DNA of 64,000 bases from Paraescarpia echinospica (taxonomy: Eukaryota > Annelida > Polychaeta > Sabellida > Siboglinidae). The notes beneath the pieces were generated by a model that ran no database searches, was not told the DNA's origin, and worked only from the letters and a program-made list of their open reading frames with translations. The stretch is taken from the NCBI GenBank assembly GCA_020002185.1, contig CM034532.1, positions 32,950,820 to 33,014,819 on the forward strand, read 5' to 3'. A program made the translations under genes and the position numbers. The number at the start of each line of letters is the position of its first letter. Positions within the stretch are counted from its first letter, which is position 1. This document shows positions 1-28,793 of this stretch, in pieces.

Positions 1-101
1 CTGCTCTCACTGTGGCGCACAAGCCATATTGAAGCTAAAGATACGCACGTGCTTCCCAAGATTTGCGCTATAAATACACACACAAAAGGTAGATGACCCA
101 C

Positions 102-16827
<16,726 letters not shown>

Positions 16828-17102
16828 TTCTAACTTATGAAAACGAGGCACGTGTTTTGCTTTTGGGATTTGAAAGTGACAGGTGCCCGAGCCATCCCTA
16901 GAATAGGGGGGCCGTAGAAGAATATTATGAACATTTAAGATCGTCAAAAAGTATGTTTGTTACAACGTTTGCTTACTGGCATATTAAAACAGAAATGTAT
17001 GTGTCAATTGTATAGATTTTATTGTTACAATTCACCCTGGCCTACATTACATATTATTTGGCCATTAAAAGTGGCGCCATCTGTGGATCATCCAGAGGTT
17101 CA

Positions 17103-17292
17103 CAGTGATCTCGGCCTTTCGCGATCTCGGTCCTAATGATCTCGGCCTGTTTCGGTGAAGTCGGCCAGTGACCTCGGCCTGTGCGGCAGTGAACTCGGCC
17201 TGTTCGGGGAGTGTTGCTGACTAGAAACGATAACGGCATGAAGTCGGCCAGTGAATTTGGCCTGTGCAACAGTGAACTCGGCCTGTATAGCC
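17103..17292 (+). repeat. CGGCC-rich minisatellite-like block upstream of CARM1 (copy A)
   Basis: Repeated (GA)TCTCGGCCTGT and GGCAGTGAACTCGGCC words over about 190 bp. The block nearest the gene, CAGTGAT-TCGGCCTTTCGCG, and the far end, CTCGGCCTGTATAGCC, are both found in reverse complement at 44104-44253 upstream of EXOSC3. It lies about 275 bp upstream of the CARM1 start codon. Confidence 0.7.
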
Positions 17293-18344
17293 ATATTTAA
17301 GAACTTATCTTTACAACCTTGCTTATCCACCATAGCTCGATCCTAGCACCTTGACCCATCTGTTGACAACTGGAATTCTGCTTATGGATTACACAGAGTG
17401 CAATCTAAAATATGAATGTGTGGGTGAGAGTAGGTGCGTGCGTGCGTGCTGCTGTCTTGCCGGTGCGTTAATTGTAGGATGCGTTGTAGGACTGTGGCAC
17501 TCAGAGCATCACCGGGCCATACAGTCGGGCAAATGTCTTCAGTGACTGCATTGATGTCTTATGTCCAGCTCTGTGTCCCATTGGACTGGAGGTCTCTGTA
17601 AGTTTTCTTTTTGTGCCTTCTCAGGTTCCCCTCGAACACCAGTCGCAGGGTGATCTCAATCTGAGAAACATCCAGGTCACGTATAGTATTTGTATATACA
17701 TGGCAACATTATATTCATTTTAAAGGTGACATGAACAGGTTGAAATAAATGCTATAGTAAATAGAATATATATAAATTAAGATAATCATGTAGTAAAAAA
17801 ATATAAAACAACATTAGTTTTCATAAAATCTCGCAAATAATAATGCTTCCTCACACACCGCCTCTGAAATTTTGCCTTCGAAAGTTTCCGTGAGTGTGAC
17901 GTCATATGTGTCATAGAAGCTGGCAGCTGATCGAAGTTGTCCATGTTATTCAGCGGTTACCGCACTGTTGTCTTCGATTAATGGCAACCAGTCATTATAT
18001 ATTGGATGATAGCTATGGAAATGCTTCAGCGAAGAGTTGTTTGTTTTCGATCGAATGCCAAAGACAAGAACTGAGAGATTTATAAACATATAAATCGACT
18101 GAATTTGATGACCGTCTCATCGGCGACATCGCCGTCGATATCGCAACTTGAAAGTTGGACTCGCATCTGCTACGCCTTTGTCAGTGTGATCATGTTGACA
18201 CAGGGCGTTTTGTAACGTACAAAATGGGGGCCCCAGCCCTTTCGTTTGCCCCCCCCTCCAGTCATTCTCCCAAACCAGCCCCTTATAGGGCTTACTTTTT
18301 ATTCGTTTAGTGTGTTTGATTTAATTTGCACTGGGGTAAAATAA
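17293..18344. other. Non-coding, upstream of CARM1 (copy A)
   Basis: Contains TTTAAAGGTGACATGAAC near 17713, which recurs in reverse complement at about 41984-42005, hinting at a dispersed element. No supported gene. Confidence 0.4.
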
Positions 18345-18368
18345 AAAAAACTCTAAGTACCAGTTGTC

Positions 18369-19746
18369 ATGCATTCGCTAGAGAAGACCGGTGCCACTGG
18401 ACTACTTGAAGTGGTGAGCAAAGCTCTGGATCTGACAGGAGGTAAAGACACGGAGCTGGTTGGTGTCACCACTGACGGCGAAGCGGCATACACTGGCAGA
18501 CAAGGTGGTGTATGGCGTCTGTTTGCTGACCAAATGCAGAGAGGTTTGGCAACATTCTAATGTGCTGTACACCGATCTGACTTAGCCATTGAGTCGGTAG
18601 TCAGCACCATACTTGAGTTAGGAATCTGGAAGTCCAATCTATTGGGACTCGTACGATTTTTTCGGACGCCGAGACGGAGGAAAATGCGCAGGCCAGGAAT
18701 GTCAAACAGTTCCCCCGGCACCACGATATCAGGTTTGCCCAGCACAAGCTGCAGCTGGTGGATGCTGTGCTGAACAACCTACCAGCTTGCATTATGGTGT
18801 GTGAACATATGCAGGCGCCAGAAAGTACCAGCGACAGAAAGGAGAAGGCTGAAGCCAAAGGGTTCTTGAGAATCTGGAACCACCAACAAACGTTGATCAC
18901 CGCGCTGATGGGCGACACCCTGGAGATATTTGAAACACTCCACAAGAAGTTGCAAAGGAGTAATTTGTTCATCAGCGATCTTCTCACTGTGACTGATGCG
19001 GTAATCAAAAAGTTGAAAATTCCCGGGAAGAAGGGAGGAGAAAGTGAGTTGTCCAACTGATAACACAAAAGAGGATCTATGACACAACGAAAGTGTAATC
19101 ACCAGTTCGTTTGTACAAACCGCCGCGACAAACGAGCAATCAGGTCGGAGGTCGTGCAAGCATTCCACGAATACCTGTTTGAACGTATATATGCACTCGG
19201 AGCAGGAGGACGTCATCAAAGACATGAAGGAGTTAGTGATGGCATGCAGTCTGAGATCATTCGTTGAGCATGGTGTGCGCGGCGTCAGGTGCCTTTTTCC
19301 CAGATGAGCCATCTGACTTTGCGGAAGGGGAAGCCGAGCAGTGGGAAAAGATGATGAATCTGCCATTCTTGCGTGATGGCTGTGATCTCGGTTGTAAGTT
19401 GACTGTCAGGCTGCTCCAATTTATGCCAGTCACAATAGGTTCAGTTCAGAAGGTGTTGGAATCTCTGGCTTGTACGAGTCCACACTGTATGCAGACCGAA
19501 AGGATCACGAGCCACCACAACCTCGTGGTCGATAATCACCGCACCAGTATGAATGAGGACACGAGAAACGCATGAATCATGGTGGCACTGAATAGTGTTG
19601 GTACCGCCTACTATGACCCTCAACCCACTGTCGTCAAATTCTTGGAGAAGACAAGAAGATCCTGGGCTCCATACTGGGACATCTACCGACAGCATGAATT
19701 CGTTAGGGAATTCACCCGCGAAACGGGACTCGTCTACTCAAATTGA
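18369..19746 (+). pseudogene. Decayed hAT transposase, KIAA1586-like (copy A)
   Basis: Successive fragments in different frames follow the order of a KIAA1586-like hAT protein: 18369-18560 (VGVTTDGEAAYTGRQGG, the catalytic-Asp region), then AVHRSDLAIESVV in-frame past a stop, 18758-19060 (NLPACIMVCEHMQAPE and onward), 19264-19575 (MQTERITSHHNLVVDNHRTS), and after another stop VALNSVGTAYYDPQPTVVKF near 19580-19660. Several stops and frameshifts make it non-functional. Copy B at 30469-31846 carries the same lesions, so decay preceded the duplication. Confidence 0.7.
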
Positions 19747-19885
19747 GACATCTGTCAAACGTTCTGACTTGCAGGATACGTCTCATGTTTCTATGACTAC
19801 TGCATGTATTTGTTGTTATAAAACATGTTTCTATGGTATAATTATGTGTAACATTTATTTTCATACCAAGATGCATTCGTCACTG

Positions 19886-20049
19886 TGTAGTGTTCAACTC
19901 TGTATAGTTCAATTACTGACTAACTGAGTGACTGGTATCGCCACCTAGCGTATCGAGTTAGACTTAAGATCCGGGATAGCTACATCCGGGCGGCTACAGT
20001 AAATAAACGTTTTCTCAAAGCTCTCAATAAACAGACTCAAAACATCATA
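19886..20049 (+). repeat. 5' LTR, Ty3/Gypsy copy A
   Basis: Begins TGTAGTG and ends CATCATA. Contains two AATAAA polyadenylation signals near its end (GTAAATAAACG, TCAATAAACAG). The border is set by the CACTG target duplication seen at copy B. Confidence 0.9.
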
Positions 20050-20050
20050 T

Positions 20051-20455
20051 TTGGCGACGAGTGATGCAGGTGTGAACTTCGCAACAAAGTTAAGTACTGC
20101 AATAATGTCCGATCTGCCAACGTATCCCCACTTCGATGTTAGTGCAAGCGGTGACGTCGCAATTCGCTGGACCAAATGGGTCGCTCGCTTCAAAAATCTC
20201 ATGACGGCGTGCAACATCACGGACGACACACGTCAACGCGCACTACTGCTTCATTATGCGGGTGAAGAAACGCACGATATCTTCGACACGCTGCCTGTCG
20301 TCGCTGGTGACGATGACGAAAATGAACTTGAGAAAGCAGTCAAAGCACTCACAACACACTTCGCTCCAAAGAGAAACCGCGAGTACGAAGTCTACAAGTT
20401 CAGACAGGCAAAGCAGGAGAAGGGGAAGACATCACCGCGTACTACACGAGGCTGA
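20051..20455 (+). pseudogene. gag, N-terminal part (copy A), frameshifted
   Basis: 134-residue frame resembling Gypsy capsid (RWTKWVARFKNLM, HYAGEETHDIFDTL). Relative to copy B it loses one G in the run near 20423, which throws the frame after KQEKG. The frame otherwise continues into 20503-21180. Confidence 0.85.
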
Positions 20456-20502
20456 GGCAGCTTGCAAAAACGTGTGAGTTCTCCGATATCGACAGAGAAA
20501 TC

Positions 20503-21180
20503 ATGAGCCAGATCGTACAGAACTGCGAGTCTAGTCGGCTTCGACGGAAGGCACTAAGTGACCCCGACATAACATTGACCAAACTGGTGGATGTCGCAAA
20601 GGTCATGGAACTGTCCGAGATGCAAGCCAATGACATAGAACGCGTCAATCACAACAGTCAGTCGGTGTCTGTCAACAAGATGTCAACCCACAAACCCAAA
20701 CAATCACAGTGGGTTACGAAACCGAAGGACGAGAATAACGTGTGCCGCAACTGTGCGCAGACGTGGCCGCACCCTGGAGGGAGATCGTCCTGCCCTGCCG
20801 CTGGGAAGGAGTATATGAACTGTCACAAGATGAATCACTTCGCTTCATGCTGCCTGTCTAGACCAACAACGCGCAGACCGACGAAAACGGAGAAACGGAA
20901 ACCGAACACGCGTAAAACACAGAAGCGAGGTGTACACATCGTTGCAGCTGAAGACAGTTCGAGTGATGACGCGTGTGTCTACAAACTATCACTGTGCAAC
21001 GTCGGTGTCAACAAACGCGATGCACGTCCACACTTCATTGTCAATGTCAACGGCCACGAACTGAACGTCATTGCTGACTCGGGAGCTGAAATCAACATCA
21101 TCGATGAATGCGACTACGCCACGATGACACCGCAACCGCAGCTGAGCCGCGATGACACTACCGCAGCTGAGCCGCGATGA
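20503..21180 (+). pseudogene. gag C-terminus, zinc knuckle and protease (copy A), broken
   Basis: Runs through a CCHC-like knuckle region (C-R-N-C, then [14 protein letters not shown]) into an aspartic protease with the DSGAE motif. Here the second cysteine position of the knuckle is Y where copy B has C. The frame ends at a 25-bp tandem duplication (ACCGCAGCTGAGCCGCGATG unit, 21135-21180) that is absent from copy B. Confidence 0.85.
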
Positions 21181-23557
21181 CACGAAGATCTTCCCGTACG
21201 GATCTGCAAAGCCACTTCCTGTCAAGGGTATCTTCACGGCCACTGTGAAATCTGCAACACAACAAAGTGACGAACTGTTCTATGTTGTAGCGGGCTCAGG
21301 TGGCTCACTTCTAGGATGGAAGACGTCAAAGCGACTTCATCTGGTACGAGTCGTGCAACCGCTATCGACCAACCAGTCACAGGCTACAGCTATCGATCGC
21401 TTAGTCTCCGAGTATGACGACCTTTTCCAAGGTCTCGGTCAACTAAAGGATTTCAAAGTGAAATTACACGTCGACGAGACGGTGCAACCTGTTGCGCAAC
21501 CACACAGGAGGATCCCGTTTCACGTCAGGCAGCAACTGGAACAGGAGTTGAAGCGAGACGAGGAACTCGGCGTCATCGAGCGCGTCGATGGGGCAACGCC
21601 CTGGGTATCGCCATTGGTCGTAGTACCGAAACCGAAAAGTGAAGGTCAGATCCGGGTGTGTGTCGACATGCGCCAAGCGAATCAGGCGATCACGCGAGAA
21701 CGTCACATCACGCCGACCATCAACGAGCTTGTAAACGACCTCAACGGTGCAGCTGTGTTCAGCAAACTCGACTTGAACCAAGGCTACAATCAGCTGGAAC
21801 TCGAACCGTCATCGCGACCTATCACCACTTTCTCCACGCACATCGGCCTGTGGAGATATAAACGTCTCAATTTCGGTGTGTCTAGTGCAGCCGAAGTGTT
21901 CCAGAATGCCATTCGCGAAACACTAAGTGGCATATCCGGTGCGATCAACATCAGCGATGACATTCTCGTGTTCGGCGCAACGCAGAAGGAGCACGATCAG
22001 CACCTGAAGGCGACGTTCCAACGACTGCGCGAACATGGTCTCACGCTGAACAAAAAGAAATGCTCTTACAACAAGGGCACGCTTGAGTTCTTCGGGTACG
22101 TCTTCTCCCGAGGAGGACTCTCTGCTGATCCAAAGAAGGTGTCAGCGATCCAGAATCTCGACACTCCGTCAAACGCAACGCAGGTCAGAAGTCTTCTCGG
22201 CATGTCCAACTTCTGTGCGAGATTCATCCCTGGTTACGCGACGATGACGCAACCTCTACGAGAGTTGACGAAGAAAGATGCGCTTTGGAACTGGACGGAT
22301 GAGTGCAGCACGTCTCTCGCCTCTATACGTCAATCGCTATCGAAGGCGCCGGTGCTGGCGTACTTTGATGAGCGAAAGAAAACGGCAATCTACGTGGACG
22401 CCAGTCCTGTCGGCCTTGGCGCTATCCTCACACAGAGTGCCGAGTCAGACGAACGTGTCATCGCGTACGGCAGACGTGCGCTAACCGCCGTGGAGCAGAG
22501 GTACTCCCAGACCGAACGCGAGGCGCTGGCCGTCGTATGGGCCTGTGAACACTTTCACCTATACGTCTACGGTCAACCGGTCGTGGTATTCACTGACCAC
22601 AAACCGCTAGGGTCGATCTACGGCAACCCAAAGTCTCAACCAACAGCACGCATCGAGCGGTGGGCAATCAGGCTGCAGCCCTACAACGCCACCGTGGTCT
22701 ACCGTCCGGGGTCAGATAACCCTGCAGACTTCTTGTCACGACACCCATGCCAACAAACGCGTCAGACTTCCCATGAAGAGAAGGTCGCTGAGGAGTTCAT
22801 CGATTACATCTCGATCAACTCCGTGCCGAAAGCGATGTCGATCGAACAAGTGCGATGCGCAACAATGGCCGACGCGACACTACAAGCTGTAGTGCAAGCC
22901 CTACGCACTGGAAAATGGCAGCAAAACTTGTCAGACAAGGTAGACGTCGAGTCGTACAAGTCCTACCAACTGCTGAAGAACGAGCTGACGACCACAGTTG
23001 ACGGTGACACCATTCTTCGTGGTCATCGGATGGCCATCCCCGCAACACTGCAGAAATGCGCGGTCGACCTTGCCCACGAAGGTCATCAGGGAATCGTGAA
23101 GACAAAAGCATTGCTGCGAGAGAAGATTTGGTTCCCCGGCATCGACAAGATGGTCGAACGTCGTGTCAAATCATGCATTGCGTGTCAAGCGTCTGTGCCA
23201 GAGGTCAAACGTGAACCTTTGCAGATGAGTCCACTACCCACAGCGCCCTGGACAGAAATCAGCGCAGATTTCGCAGAACTACCCATGGGACAATACTTGC
23301 TGGTCCTAATGGACGATTACTCAAGATTCCCGATCGTTGAAATCGTATCGTCAACATCGGCAAACGTGGTGATCCCTCGTTTGAACAAAGTATTGTCAGA
23401 GTATGGTACGCCCGACACACTTCGAACGGACAACGTCCACCGTTTAACAGTCGTGACTTTGCAAACTTTGCTTCAGATCTCGGTTTCCGCCACAGGAAGA
23501 TCACTCCGTACTGGCCGCGAGCGAACGCCGAAGTCGAGCGTTTCATGCGAACGGTGA
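21152..23557 (+). pseudogene. pol: RT, RNase H and integrase (copy A), frameshifted
   Basis: 801-residue frame with RT blocks (VVPKPKSEGQIRVCVDMRQ, KLDLNQGYNQLEL, active site ISDDILVFG), RNase H (YVDASPVGLGAIL, TDHKPLG), the integrase zinc motif (AHEGHQG to CIACQ) and the first catalytic Asp region. A one-base loss near 23433, in the LRTDN-G block, shifts the frame just at the second catalytic Asp, so integrase is truncated. A further base is lost near 23815. Confidence 0.9.
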
Positions 23558-24163
23558 AGAAAGTCATCAAAACATCTATCTGTGAGCAGAAAGACTGGAG
23601 AGCCGAGATGAATCGGTTCCTTCGCAACTATCGCGCAACTCCACATGCGACAACCGGATCTCCTCCAGCAACACTTCTACACGGACGATGGATGAAGGTC
23701 AAGTTGCCACAAACGACACCCGAGCCGTTCAACAGGAAGGACGTACAACAACGCGACCAGAACAACAAAGCGAAGATGAAACGTGCAGCTGACGACAAAG
23801 CGTACGTCAAGCTTCGACCATCAAGGAAGGTGACGCGGTCATCATAAACCGCCGATGAAGAGGCGCAAAATCGACCCAGCGTATGATCCACGTCCGTACC
23901 ACGTCACACACGTCAAAGGTTCCATGGTCACTGCGCAGCGTGGAACGCATCGAGTGACGCGAAATTCGTCATTCTTCAAACACGTCACGAGCGACGTAGT
24001 CGAATCGGAAGATGAGTCGAGCTGGGATGATGACATCAGCACCGGTGACATCGGTGACACCGAAGATCAGCAAATCCTGCCTGGTGACGTCGACGAGATG
24101 CCTCGCTATCCAGCTCGCATGCGCAATCGCCCGCGACATCTCGAAGACTACGATGTGTACTAA
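23545..24163 (+). pseudogene. Integrase C-terminal part (copy A), two frames
   Basis: Continues integrase downstream of the frameshift: 23545-23847 has NRFLRNYRATPHATTGSPPA, and 23855-24163 has the C-terminal acidic tail ending in a tyrosine. A second shift lies between them. Copy B reads through this region in one frame. Confidence 0.85.
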
Positions 24164-24335
24164 TTCGTATCACTAACATAATAATGCCTTGTCATACAGA
24201 CACTACCCATAACAATGTTGTAGTCTGGCTAGTAATTGTTTTTTCCATGCAAGGGCACTATGTAATCGGGCCTATGCATTTTTACTAATGTTTTTTTTTC
24301 TGAAAGCTGTATCTTTTATCCAGTTTGGGGAGGGA

Positions 24336-24499
24336 TGTAGTGTTCAACTCTGTATAGTTCAATTACTGACTAACTGAGTGACTGGTATCGCCACCTAGCG
24401 TATCGAGTTAGACTTAAGATCCGGGATAGCTACATCCGGGCGGCTACAGTAAATAAACGTTTTCTCAAAGCTCTCAATAAACAGACTCAAAACATCATA
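24336..24499 (+). repeat. 3' LTR, Ty3/Gypsy copy A
   Basis: Matches the 5' LTR over 164 bp by eye, implying a recent insertion. Preceded by the GGGGAGGGA polypurine tract. Confidence 0.9.
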
Positions 24500-24571
24500 G
24501 ATGGGAACTACGACTAGCGTACCTCGTCGACATCTTCGGACAGCTAAAAATTCGGAACATTGAACTTCGGC

Positions 24572-25431
24572 TTGAAGCTTGTCGGTGTTGTACAGCGTCA
24601 CCTATTTTATTGAATGGACCAAAACGGACATTTCTTTGTGAAGTGTCAGTAATATACGACTTTAAATAATTCACAATCATGAAGCTTGTCGGTGTTATGC
24701 AGCGTCACCTATTTTATTGAATGGAACAAAACGGACATTTCTTTGTGAAGTGTCAAGAAGATACGACGTTGAATAATTCACAATCATGAAGCTTGTCGGC
24801 GTTATGCAGCGTCACCTATTTTATTGAATGGACCAAAACGGACATTTCTTTGTGAAGTGTCAGTAAGATACGACTTTAAATAATTCACAATCATGAAGCT
24901 TGTCGGTGTTATGCAGCGTCACCTATTTTATTGAATGGACCAAAACGGACATTTGTTTCTGAAGTGTCAGTAAGATACGACTTTAAATAATTCACAATCA
25001 TGAAGCTTGTCGGTGTTATGCAGCGTCACCTATTGTATTGAATGGACCAAAACGGACATTTGTTTCTGAAGTGTCAGTAAGATACGACTTTAAATAATTC
25101 ACAATCATGAAGCTTGTCGGTGTTATGCAGCGTCACCTATTTTATTGAATGGACCAAAACGGACATTTGTTTCTGAAGTGTCAGTAAGATACGACTTTAA
25201 ATAATTCACAATCATGAAGCTTGTCGGTGTTATGCAGCGTCACCTATTTTATTGAATGGACCAAAACGGACATTCGTTTCTGAAGTGTCAGTAAGATACG
25301 ACTTTAAATAATTCACAATCATGAAGCTTGTCGGTGTTATGCAGCGTCACCTATTTTATTGAATGGACCAAAACGGACATTTCTTTGTGAAGTGTCAGTA
25401 AGATACGACTTTAAATAATTCACAATCATGA
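24572..25431 (+). repeat. 107-bp satellite array abutting the gap
   Basis: About eight head-to-tail units with period 107 bp. ATGAAGCTTGTCGG starts recur at 24679, 24786, 24893, 25000, 25107, 25214, 25321 and 25428, with a diverged first unit from about 24572. Units differ by a few bases. The array is cut by the N-gap, so its true length is unknown. Confidence 0.95.
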
Positions 25432-26431
25432 NNNNNNNNNNNNNNNNNNNNNNNNNNNNNNNNNNNNNNNNNNNNNNNNNNNNNNNNNNNNNNNNNNNNN
25501 NNNNNNNNNNNNNNNNNNNNNNNNNNNNNNNNNNNNNNNNNNNNNNNNNNNNNNNNNNNNNNNNNNNNNNNNNNNNNNNNNNNNNNNNNNNNNNNNNNNN
25601 NNNNNNNNNNNNNNNNNNNNNNNNNNNNNNNNNNNNNNNNNNNNNNNNNNNNNNNNNNNNNNNNNNNNNNNNNNNNNNNNNNNNNNNNNNNNNNNNNNNN
25701 NNNNNNNNNNNNNNNNNNNNNNNNNNNNNNNNNNNNNNNNNNNNNNNNNNNNNNNNNNNNNNNNNNNNNNNNNNNNNNNNNNNNNNNNNNNNNNNNNNNN
25801 NNNNNNNNNNNNNNNNNNNNNNNNNNNNNNNNNNNNNNNNNNNNNNNNNNNNNNNNNNNNNNNNNNNNNNNNNNNNNNNNNNNNNNNNNNNNNNNNNNNN
25901 NNNNNNNNNNNNNNNNNNNNNNNNNNNNNNNNNNNNNNNNNNNNNNNNNNNNNNNNNNNNNNNNNNNNNNNNNNNNNNNNNNNNNNNNNNNNNNNNNNNN
26001 NNNNNNNNNNNNNNNNNNNNNNNNNNNNNNNNNNNNNNNNNNNNNNNNNNNNNNNNNNNNNNNNNNNNNNNNNNNNNNNNNNNNNNNNNNNNNNNNNNNN
26101 NNNNNNNNNNNNNNNNNNNNNNNNNNNNNNNNNNNNNNNNNNNNNNNNNNNNNNNNNNNNNNNNNNNNNNNNNNNNNNNNNNNNNNNNNNNNNNNNNNNN
26201 NNNNNNNNNNNNNNNNNNNNNNNNNNNNNNNNNNNNNNNNNNNNNNNNNNNNNNNNNNNNNNNNNNNNNNNNNNNNNNNNNNNNNNNNNNNNNNNNNNNN
26301 NNNNNNNNNNNNNNNNNNNNNNNNNNNNNNNNNNNNNNNNNNNNNNNNNNNNNNNNNNNNNNNNNNNNNNNNNNNNNNNNNNNNNNNNNNNNNNNNNNNN
26401 NNNNNNNNNNNNNNNNNNNNNNNNNNNNNNN
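25432..26431. other. Assembly gap, exactly 1000 N
   Basis: The run of N is exactly 1000 long, a placeholder size rather than a measured distance. It lies between the satellite array and the start of copy B. Confidence 0.99.
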
Positions 26432-27999
26432 AATATCGATTTTAAAAGGAAGCTACCCAACAGTTCCATCTTGTACGCAGAAAAATGAAATGTAATTTGT
26501 CCACCTCAAAAACAGATCGCGATCCTAGTAGTCATAAATGCTGTTGGCGTTGCGTGTATTAATTCGTAATCTAATACGTTTTGGCTTTCGATTGTACATA
26601 TTAACGCTCTTACAACGATAATATGGACGTTTTGTGTTAATACAAGTTCTCTGCCAATATCAATAGCAATCTTATATTCGATTTCATACATAGATCGTTT
26701 TTATTTTTGCATGCATTAATTTGGTAGAATCCAAAGACAACGTCAAGCAGGAGAGGATGTTGACCTCATGCAAGGACCAATGGATCGGCAGCTGCGCCAG
26801 ATGAACCAACAATAGCGTGACACAATACAGCCTATTTTACAGCTAAAGAGGAGTACCCATTTACCCCAAGTTGGTATCGCTGCAGATTAAAAATGGTGCA
26901 AAAATGGGAGCAATGTACCAGTCGGACAATGCTTGTCGACAGTTTATCCGCTATATAAATGTGTAACGGAGATGGAGCTATTCTACGCTCGACTAGTGGT
27001 TGATGGCCAAGTTAGAAACGTGTACATACGTGTCCATCCAATCCAACACACTAACGCTGAAGGAATTTATGGAGCCATAAATTAAGCTTTCACTGATCTT
27101 GACGTGGATTGGCAATCCAAAGTGGTGTGAGTAGGATGTGATGGAGCTGCCGTCAACATTGGGTGCCGCAACAGTGTGTTGACGAGGATACAGGATGGGC
27201 ATCCATATGTGATCCCAATGCACTGTGTGGCGCATCGCTTGGAACTAGGAGCTATTGATACTGCCAAAGACAGGGGTTGTCCACAGTTTGGACAAGTTCA
27301 CGACACGTTGAAGCTGATTTACAAACATTATGAATACAGCCCAAAAGCCACAAGAGACTTAAAGGCTGTAGCGGAGGCCATGGGACAGAAAACCATGCGA
27401 CCTACCGGTCTGAAGGGAACACGATGGACTCCCCACTTCGTAACAGCGTTGACCACTCTGCTGAAGTTGTACGCCAGCATTCGCGTGCACTTCGAGCATA
27501 AAGTGGAGTGTTCCACTGGGGCAGCTGAGGTCCTTGAACGGGCAAGAAATGTCTTGAAGACCCTCAGTGAATTTCCGAAGATGGCGTGGATGCACATGGT
27601 GCTTGACATCATGGCTGTAATGGGCCAACTGAGTCTTGTCTTTCAGAGGGACGAGACAACCATCATTGATACTCTCCGAGGACTGAATACGTCTGAAGAC
27701 TGGACTGTGGACTCACTAAATCTGTTCTTTGCATATGTTTTCAGTCAAAAATTTACTTTCGGAGAATTATTGTTGATTACATGTTGGTCAATATTACCAA
27801 GTTTTAGTTCTTGGAATTATGTACCTGTATAATTATATTTCCTTCTAACCTCAATAAATGCACTAATCTGTTAACAACTGGCTGGGTGTTATGTGCTGTC
27901 ATCGTAAATCGCTGCAGCTTGTAATTTTTTTTGTGGGACAAGTAGATTTCTGGTGGGACAAGTGATCATGAGCTTTCTGTGAGTTAATGTAGAGCCCTG
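26432..27999 (+). mobile_element. hAT-like element, right part (copy B)
   Basis: Matches 14333-15900, including the right end AGAGCCCTG followed by TCATG. The left end is lost in the gap. Confidence 0.75.
26739..27832 (+). pseudogene. Decayed hAT-type transposase (copy B)
   Basis: Same frames and stops as at 14640-15733. The longest frame, 27176-27832, differs from copy A by one residue (K for T in EHxVECSTG). Non-functional. Confidence 0.7.
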
Positions 28000-28793
28000 T
28001 CATGTATATACTATTCACCTTGTTCCAGTTGAATGTACTGTTTTAATGTTATGTTGTAATTTTATGGTATAAGGAACCTGATTGATATAATGGTGATTGT
28101 CCAGGTGGTCCTCGACATAAGCCTTTTGGGGTTTCCAGAGGATCTCCTCGGTTGCAATATTGTTTTTTTGTTATCAATTGTAAATATATTCAGAAATGTG
28201 TATTGTGACCGAATTAAGGTTCTATTCTATTCTATGTAAGCCAGGTAATAAATTATATAACTGTTTTTATCACCCCTTTTTAAACTGCGCATGCGCGCAA
28301 CTATGGAATATTCTTCTGCATAGAAGTAACCACAAGACTGAAGAACTGCATATATGCCACACCATATTGCAGTAGTAAAAACGTATTTTACTGATTATAT
28401 GATTTTTTATGTACCAATCATGGATTTGTAACTGACACTGGTGTTCATCTAAGTTATCCCTTATTTAGGACATCTTCATGATCTTGCCTTGGCCTTTCAG
28501 CCAGGCTGCTGGAAGTGGAACATGCTTTCTACTCAAATGAACTTATAATTCATGGTACAACGTGCGACATTTAGGTTATCTATTATTTGTATGTATGATT
28601 ACGAAAAAAAGTTATTTAGAAAATCAGAGGATGGTCTGAGAATCGCGTTCCTAAAACAAAAGTACGCAAAACAATTTATGAAAGAAATCGAACATTTCCC
28701 GCAATAATCCGACCGCGACATCATCACCGATGCGTTACCCATTTGTGTACGTACTTTTCTCCTCACCGATTTAGCCAACTCGAACAAACTTAC

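Larger units (their letters stand above)
19886..24499 (+). mobile_element. Ty3/Gypsy LTR retrotransposon, copy A (full length, broken frames)
   Basis: 164-bp LTRs at 19886-20049 and 24336-24499 that look identical, TTTGGCGACGAG after the 5' LTR as probable primer-binding region, and a GGGGAGGGA polypurine tract just before the 3' LTR. Domain order is gag, zinc knuckle, protease, RT, RNase H, integrase, the Ty3/Gypsy order. Left flank is CACTG; the expected CACTG is absent on the right, where satellite-leading sequence (GATGG) follows instead. So the right border is a rearrangement or misjoin. Frames are interrupted by single-base losses and a 25-bp tandem duplication. Confidence 0.92.

Noticed and set aside
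18601..19366. 155- and 195-codon minus-strand frames opposite the hAT transposase (also in copy B)
   Set aside because: Shadows of the plus-strand transposase remnants, whose protein similarity is clear.
24679..25431. Short repeated frame starting at the ATG of each 107-bp unit
   Set aside because: Thirteen codons then a stop in every unit; a by-product of tandem repetition.
25426..26495. Long open frames on both strands across the gap
   Set aside because: They consist of N and are not sequence.
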